Shown here piece after piece: positions 60,767 to 64,000 of a stretch of DNA of 64,000 nucleotides (position 1 is its first letter; the number at the start of each line of letters is the position of its first letter). A program made the position numbers and the translations under genes. Source of the stretch: PFJX01 sp044227325 (GTDB taxonomy: Bacteria; Pseudomonadota; Gammaproteobacteria; Burkholderiales; Thiobacillaceae); contig JBGAFI010000009.1 of NCBI GenBank assembly GCA_044227325.1, forward strand, positions 104,779 to 168,778, read 5' to 3'. The notes under the pieces were generated by a model that was given only the letters and a program-made list of their open reading frames with translations, ran no database searches and was not told where the DNA came from.

Positions 60767-62158
60767 ATGGCCCAGACCCTGCTCATCATCGAAGACGAAA
60801 CCCTGCTCGGCCAGGAGCTGTTGCGCCACTTCCGCCGCGAGGGCTGGGACGCGCGCCTGGCGACCGGCCTGGACGAGGCGCGCGGCCTGCTGCTCACCAA
60901 GGACTTCGAGCCCCTGGTGGTGCTCTCCGACATGAACCTGCCGGAAGGCAACGCCCTGGATTTGCTGGAGGAAGCCCGCAACGCGCGCCTGCCCGGCGAA
61001 TGGGTGGTGCTCACCGGCTACGGCGGCGTGCCGGACTCGGTGCGGGCGGTGAAGCTGGGCGCCTACGATTTCCTGGAAAAGCCCGTGCCGCCGGCGCGCC
61101 TGGACATGGTGCTGTCCGGCGCCCTGCGCGTCGCCCGCGCCCAGTCCCGGCTGGCGGACCAGACCGCCGAGGAGACGCGGCGCTACAGCCCCGACGCGTT
61201 CATCGGCGACAGCGCCGCCACCAAGGACGTGCGCGAGATGCTCGCGCGCCTCGCCAACGTGCCGTTCTCCGCGCTGCTGGTGGGCGGCGAGACCGGCACC
61301 GGCAAGGGCCTGGCCGCGCGCATCCTGCACTACGCCGGGCCGCGCGGCGCCCAGCCCCTGGTGGAGATCAACTGCGCGGCCCTGCCCCGGGAACTGGTGG
61401 AAGGCGAGCTGTTCGGCAGCGAGGCGGGCGCCTACACCGGCGCCAAGGGCCGGCGCCGGGGCCTGCTGGAACAGGCCCACGGCGGCACCCTGTTCCTGGA
61501 CGAGATCGGCGACCTGCCGCCGGAATCCCAGGTCAAGCTGCTCAAGGCCATCGAGGACAAGCGGGTGCGCCGCCTGGGCGGCGACAAGGAAATCCCCCTG
61601 GACCTGCAAATCATTGCCGCCAGCAACCGGGACCTGGCCACCGAAGTGCGCGAAGGCCGCTTCCGCGCCGACCTCTACCACCGCCTCTCCGTGTTCCGCC
61701 TGGACCTGCCCAGCCTGCGCGGGCGCAAAGCCGACCTGCGGCAACTGGTGCCCCACTTCGTCGCCGAATACAACGCCAAGGCCGGCAAGCGCGTGCGCGC
61801 CATTCCGGACGAAGCCTGGCAGCGCCTGGAAGCCCACGACTGGCCCGGCAACGTGCGCGAGCTCAGAAACGTGGTCGAGCGCTGCGTCCTCTTCGCCGAG
61901 AACGACGCGTTCCCTGTTCGCTGGCTGCAACTGGAGCAGGGCGCCGCCCCCGCCGCCGCGCCCGCGGGCGACGGCGTCTGGCTGCCCCTGGACGGCAGCC
62001 TGAGCCTGGAAGACATGGAAAAAGCCATCGTCGAAGCCGCCCTGGCCCGCTCCGAAGGCAACGTCACCGGCGCCGCCCGCCTGCTGAAAAGCACGCGGGA
62101 AACCTTGCGCTACCGGGTGGAGAAATTCGGCCTGGGCAAAAGCCTGAGCCAAAGCTGA
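60767..62158 (+). CDS. NtrC-family sigma-54-dependent response regulator
   Basis: This is a 463-residue activator. The receiver domain (about 1-125) has phospho-Asp55 (VVLSDMNLPEG) and a conserved Lys (DFLEKPVPP). The AAA+ domain (about 145-375) has Walker A GGETGTGKG, the sigma-54 contact loop GAYTGA (221-226, Tyr in place of Phe), Walker B GGTLFLDEIGDLP, and an arginine-finger region (FRADLYHRLSVFRLDLPSLR). A Fis-type helix-turn-helix is C-terminal (about 415-460; NVTGAARLLKSTRETLRYRV). It binds upstream sites and drives sigma-54 promoters when phosphorylated by the kinase encoded upstream. The four sigma-54 promoters at 47707, 51186, 55297 and 57376 are the obvious candidate targets (inference). 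Confidence 0.93.
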   Translation: MAQTLLIIEDETLLGQELLRHFRREGWDARLATGLDEARGLLLTKDFEPLVVLSDMNLPEGNALDLLEEARNARLPGEWVVLTGYGGVPDSVRAVKLGAYDFLEKPVPPARLDMVLSGALRVARAQSRLADQTAEETRRYSPDAFIGDSAATKDVREMLARLANVPFSALLVGGETGTGKGLAARILHYAGPRGAQPLVEINCAALPRELVEGELFGSEAGAYTGAKGRRRGLLEQAHGGTLFLDEIGDLPPESQVKLLKAIEDKRVRRLGGDKEIPLDLQIIAASNRDLATEVREGRFRADLYHRLSVFRLDLPSLRGRKADLRQLVPHFVAEYNAKAGKRVRAIPDEAWQRLEAHDWPGNVRELRNVVERCVLFAENDAFPVRWLQLEQGAAPAAAPAGDGVWLPLDGSLSLEDMEKAIVEAALARSEGNVTGAARLLKSTRETLRYRVEKFGLGKSLSQS

Positions 62159-62199
62159 CGAGAGGGCAGAAAATCATTCAGGCCCGCCCCTTCCCCCAG

Positions 62200-62225
62200 C
62201 CCCTCCCCCGCAAGCGGGGGAGGGG
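62200..62225. terminator. GC palindrome after the sigma-54 activator gene
   Basis: CCCCTCCCCCGC-AA-GCGGGGGAGGGG is near-identical to the 26-base palindrome at 40754-40779. It lies 41 bases after the regulator stop, and a second small hairpin (GCGCGGCAGCGCG) follows. It is a probable terminator or REP-like unit. Confidence 0.6.
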
Positions 62226-62294
62226 TGCGCGGCAGCGCGGGAGAGGGAAGAACTGAACCCCAACTCACTGATCCAGCCAGCCACCCTCACCCCC

Positions 62295-62660
62295 ATGTCC
62301 TACCTCAACGACCCCCGCGTCCTGTTCGCCACCGAACGCACCCTCCTGGCCTGGAACCGCACCGCCGTCGCCCTCATGGGCTTCGGCTTCCTGGTGGAAC
62401 GCTTCGGCCTGTTCCTGCACGTGGTGCTGAGCCGCCAGAGCGAACCCCTGCACCGCAGCGCCTCCCTGGTCATCGGCATCGCCTTCATCCTGCTCGGCGT
62501 GGCCGTGCTGGTGTTGTCGGTGCGCCAGTACCGCAAGGTGGTGTCCACCCTGGGCGCGGGCGAGATTCCAGACGGCTACTGGCTCAACGCGCCGGTTATT
62601 ACCAACATCGCGATGGCGATCCTGGGCCTGATGCTGGCGGCGTATCTGGCGCTGGTTTGA
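62295..62660 (+). CDS. DUF202 (YidH-like) membrane protein
   Basis: This is a 121-residue protein with three hydrophobic helices (about 23-45, 58-78, 100-120). The conserved N-terminal DUF202 motif ATERTLLAWNRTAVALMGFG is followed by FGFLVERFGLFL. The same motif occurs in YidH/YidG and in a domain of some SPX-VTC polyphosphate proteins. The biological role is unknown. It lies 136 bases after the activator gene with GC palindromes between, so it may be a separate unit. Confidence 0.85.
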   Translation: MSYLNDPRVLFATERTLLAWNRTAVALMGFGFLVERFGLFLHVVLSRQSEPLHRSASLVIGIAFILLGVAVLVLSVRQYRKVVSTLGAGEIPDGYWLNAPVITNIAMAILGLMLAAYLALV

Positions 62661-63040
62661 GGAGCCGGCCCGGTCAACCGGTTGCGCGGCATTGCCAGGT
62701 TTGAAAGTGGGGCGTTAAATGCGGGCTCGATAAGAAAAAACCGTGCCGGGCATCGAGTGTTCCGCGAGGTTGGAATACGTGGCCCGCCTTACTGTGAAGC
62801 CAGGGGGTTATGACAATGGCCCGTCAATGTTCGCCTATATGCCTGACAAGACGAGACGCCGTCATGGGACGCTATGGAACCGTATTACACAGATTCCGTA
62901 TAGCAAGGTTGATCCTGTGATGTCGAGTCAACGTAAGTGCATTGATTTTTCAGTGATTTTTGTGGTGCGGCAGATAGGCCGATGATGGAATCACAAGAAT
63001 CCGTATAGCACTGATATACAAGATTCTGTTCAATCAACTG
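62661..63040. other. AT-rich gap before the integron cassette
   Basis: No convincing gene is present; a 61-80-residue open frame at 62743-62985 shows no domain and no ribosome site. The base composition drops here, marking the edge of acquired DNA. TCCGTATAGCA occurs twice (62895-62905 and 63000-63010). No integrase gene, attI site or second attC was recognised before the cassette boundary at 63040/63041. Confidence 0.6.
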
Positions 63041-63563
63041 TTAGCCACTATGTGCCCAATGACAGAAGACGACCGCTGGGAACATCTAAGGATTCTAGAT
63101 GATGCCATGTTGAGAGGGGGCGTCATCCTTTCAGGGTGGTGCACGTTCATTGTTCAAGAAGCAGATATTGCTTTTGTAAAAGGTGCGTATTTGGCTTCAA
63201 TCTTGACGTCTGTTGCCGGCATTGAAACCTACCTGCGCTCAGAATACGCAACAAAAGATAGAGAAACCTTGTATTCACTTATTGAAACTGCACCACTAGA
63301 CCAAGCATTAAAGAAAGACTTGCACTCACTTCGGATATACAGAAATAACTGGGTGCACGTTGACGAACCTTGGCATGATCGGGAATTAGAAAGATCATCC
63401 GAGCCGCTTATGGCCGAACTGGTTGAAATGTCTCAATTTGCCATTAAAGCCCTCCGCCGAACTATTTATGAGAATCAATTGATATGAGGGCTAACAAACG
63501 CTTCGAGTGGGACGCTTCAACAGCCGGCTTCGCCGCCTGTTTCCGCGCCCCTCAAGCTAAACG
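63041..63563 (+). mobile_element. Integron gene cassette
   Basis: The cassette begins TTAGCC after a G at 63040 and ends with the G of GTTGGGC (63563). It contains one gene and a full attC site. The left half-site of its attC (GGCTAAC, 63489-63495) is the exact complement of GTTAGCC at 63040-63046. That is expected because both belong to the same circular cassette before insertion. The gene begins 3 bases inside the boundary, as is usual for cassettes. Confidence 0.85.
63050..63487 (+). CDS. Cassette-borne HEPN-like protein
   Basis: This is a 145-residue, predicted all-helical protein, AT-rich compared with everything upstream. It has no signal peptide. Near the C-terminus it carries LRIYRNNWVHVDEP, in which Arg98-Asn-Asn-Trp-Val-His103 fits the R-x4-H (RNxxxH) signature of HEPN domains. 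HEPN proteins include RNA-cutting toxins and defence effectors. No partner nucleotidyltransferase or antitoxin gene is next to it. An alternative start is the Met at residue 4. As the only gene of an integron cassette it is mobile. HEPN assignment rests on this motif and the helical character only. Confidence 0.7.
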   Translation: MCPMTEDDRWEHLRILDDAMLRGGVILSGWCTFIVQEADIAFVKGAYLASILTSVAGIETYLRSEYATKDRETLYSLIETAPLDQALKKDLHSLRIYRNNWVHVDEPWHDRELERSSEPLMAELVEMSQFAIKALRRTIYENQLI

Positions 63564-63569
63564 TTGGGC
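63489..63569 (+). other. attC recombination site (81 bases)
   Basis: Outer half-sites are GGCTAAC (R'') and GTTGGGC (R'). The inner half-sites GCTTCGAG (L'') and CTCAAGC (L') pair with one extra-helical C. The stem continues with GGGACGC against GCGCCC (extra A), then AACAG against CTGTT, and is closed by CGGC-TTC-GCCG. Two extra-helical bases and an imperfect central stem are exactly what integron integrases recognise on the bottom strand. Confidence 0.88.
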
Positions 63570-63587
63570 GACACAGGAACCATCAGT

Positions 63588-63941
63588 ATGACCACGGAAA
63601 ACAGCAATGCTTCGTACCCTCTTCAGTTGCGCGTGCTTGGGGCTTTCCTATTATTCTTTGCATTTCGTGACTACCTGAGTCTTGGTGGAACTTATGGATC
63701 ACTACGAGAAGCAGGTATCGCACATGAAGATATCTGGAACTTGGCTGCATATCCACGAGAAGTGTCAGTTTATATGTTTCAGCATTTTATAGTTGGCGTC
63801 GCACTACTAAACATCCTCGCTTTTCTAAAAAAAAGCAGGCACTTTCCATGGATATTCTTTGGGGCACCTCTAAAAACCCCACCAGACCGACGGCCCGATA
63901 GAATTCTAGGCAGTGCAAGCGAAGGACGGAAACCAGGATGA
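63588..63941 (+). CDS. Hypothetical membrane protein of a second, truncated cassette
   Basis: This 117-residue frame lies 24 bases after the TTGGGC start of the next cassette. It has two hydrophobic helices (about 7-25 and 53-75, FQHFIVGVALLNILAFL). The first 85 residues are AT-rich like the cassette gene before it. From about residue 90 (PLKTPPDRRPDRILGSASEG) the composition changes to GC-rich and the frame ends in the start region of the next gene. No attC follows, and the complement of GTTGGGC expected for its attC is absent. I read it as a cassette gene whose 3' end has been replaced by other DNA. The function is unknown. Confidence 0.6.
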   Translation: MTTENSNASYPLQLRVLGAFLLFFAFRDYLSLGGTYGSLREAGIAHEDIWNLAAYPREVSVYMFQHFIVGVALLNILAFLKKSRHFPWIFFGAPLKTPPDRRPDRILGSASEGRKPG

Positions 63942-64000
63942 AGCGCAGCGCGATCAAGACCGACCTGTTCGCCGGAGACAAGCGGCGGGATAAGCTCGAT
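63938..64000 (+). CDS. Start of a gene, possibly an IS5-type transposase (partial)
   Basis: ATG at 63938 opens a frame that runs off the window (21 codons, MKRSAIKTDLFAGDKRRDKL and on). The composition is GC-rich again. The opening is like the N-terminus of some IS5-family transposases (short basic start, TDLFA, then KLD), which would explain the broken cassette to its left. The evidence is thin: 21 residues only. An alternative is an ordinary chromosomal gene at the far edge of the island. Confidence 0.4.
   Translation, partial: MKRSAIKTDLFAGDKRRDKLD

Noticed and set aside
62743..62985. 80-codon open frame in the AT-rich gap
   Set aside because: No ribosome site, no domain, no start context; the composition is mixed.
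63011..63040. An attC or attI site directly left of the cassette
   Set aside because: Only the GTTAGCC core is present. No matching left half-site or paired inner sites were found within 150 bases.

Overview
The window is about 64 kb of GC-rich, densely coding chromosomal DNA. It most likely comes from a betaproteobacterium near Rhodocyclales/Nitrosomonadales. That placement is an inference from gene content: rdgC, a pyruvate-derived isoleucine enzyme (cimA), an EpsA-type regulator next to a PEP-CTERM protein, a two-partner secretion locus of the DUF3739 type, many c-di-GMP and PAS proteins, and strong sigma-54 promoters. Only the last 1.3 kb differs in composition. It is AT-rich and carries an integron gene cassette with a well-formed attC site. 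No rRNA, tRNA or CRISPR array was seen.

Layout. (1) 1-2.9 kb: the end of rdgC, cimA and a MEKHLA-domain gene, separated by palindromic dispersed repeats. (2) 3.1-6.6 kb: the LuxR-type regulator epsA, a PEP-CTERM surface protein and a Cys-containing secreted protein. No exosortase gene is in the window. (3) 6.8-26.9 kb: a large surface-protein export locus. It encodes a TpsB outer-membrane pore, a 3,669-residue TpsA exoprotein, an ExbB-like channel fused to DUF2341 and LamG-like periplasmic domains, ExbD, a TonB-like protein, a porin, an ankyrin protein, a coiled-coil protein and, convergently, a periplasmic PpiC-type isomerase. (4) 27-47.6 kb: signalling and housekeeping genes, including an EAL-CBS-GGDEF protein, hisG, pgm, a multi-PAS kinase, a response-regulator/kinase pair, a PsiF-repeat protein, ylqF, an rRNA methyltransferase, a hydratase, a PotD-like protein coupled to a diguanylate cyclase, and an M48 protease. 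(5) 47.7-62.7 kb: zwf-dedA-channel-marC, a stress protein, a DUF2231 cytochrome with a GH15 glucoamylase, degP, yfdX-ccoQ-like, and finally a histidine kinase and its NtrC-type activator. (6) 62.7-64 kb: the integron cassette region, running into what may be a transposase gene.

How the parts work together. Region 5 is the most coherent new reading. Four transcription units (zwf, the YflT-like stress gene, degP and yfdX) each have a -24/-12 sequence with exact GG-to-GC spacing upstream. The only sigma-54 activator in the window, with its kinase, lies directly downstream of the last unit. I infer a local sigma-54 envelope/metabolic stress regulon. Region 3 reads as a TonB/ExbBD-energised two-partner secretion system. 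At 42.8-45.6 kb a PotD-like periplasmic protein is translationally coupled to a membrane diguanylate cyclase and has no transporter genes, which resembles the NspS/MbaA polyamine-sensing pair of Vibrio.

Limits: all assignments rest on reading motifs and on memory of families. No searches were run. Start codons are judgement calls where noted.
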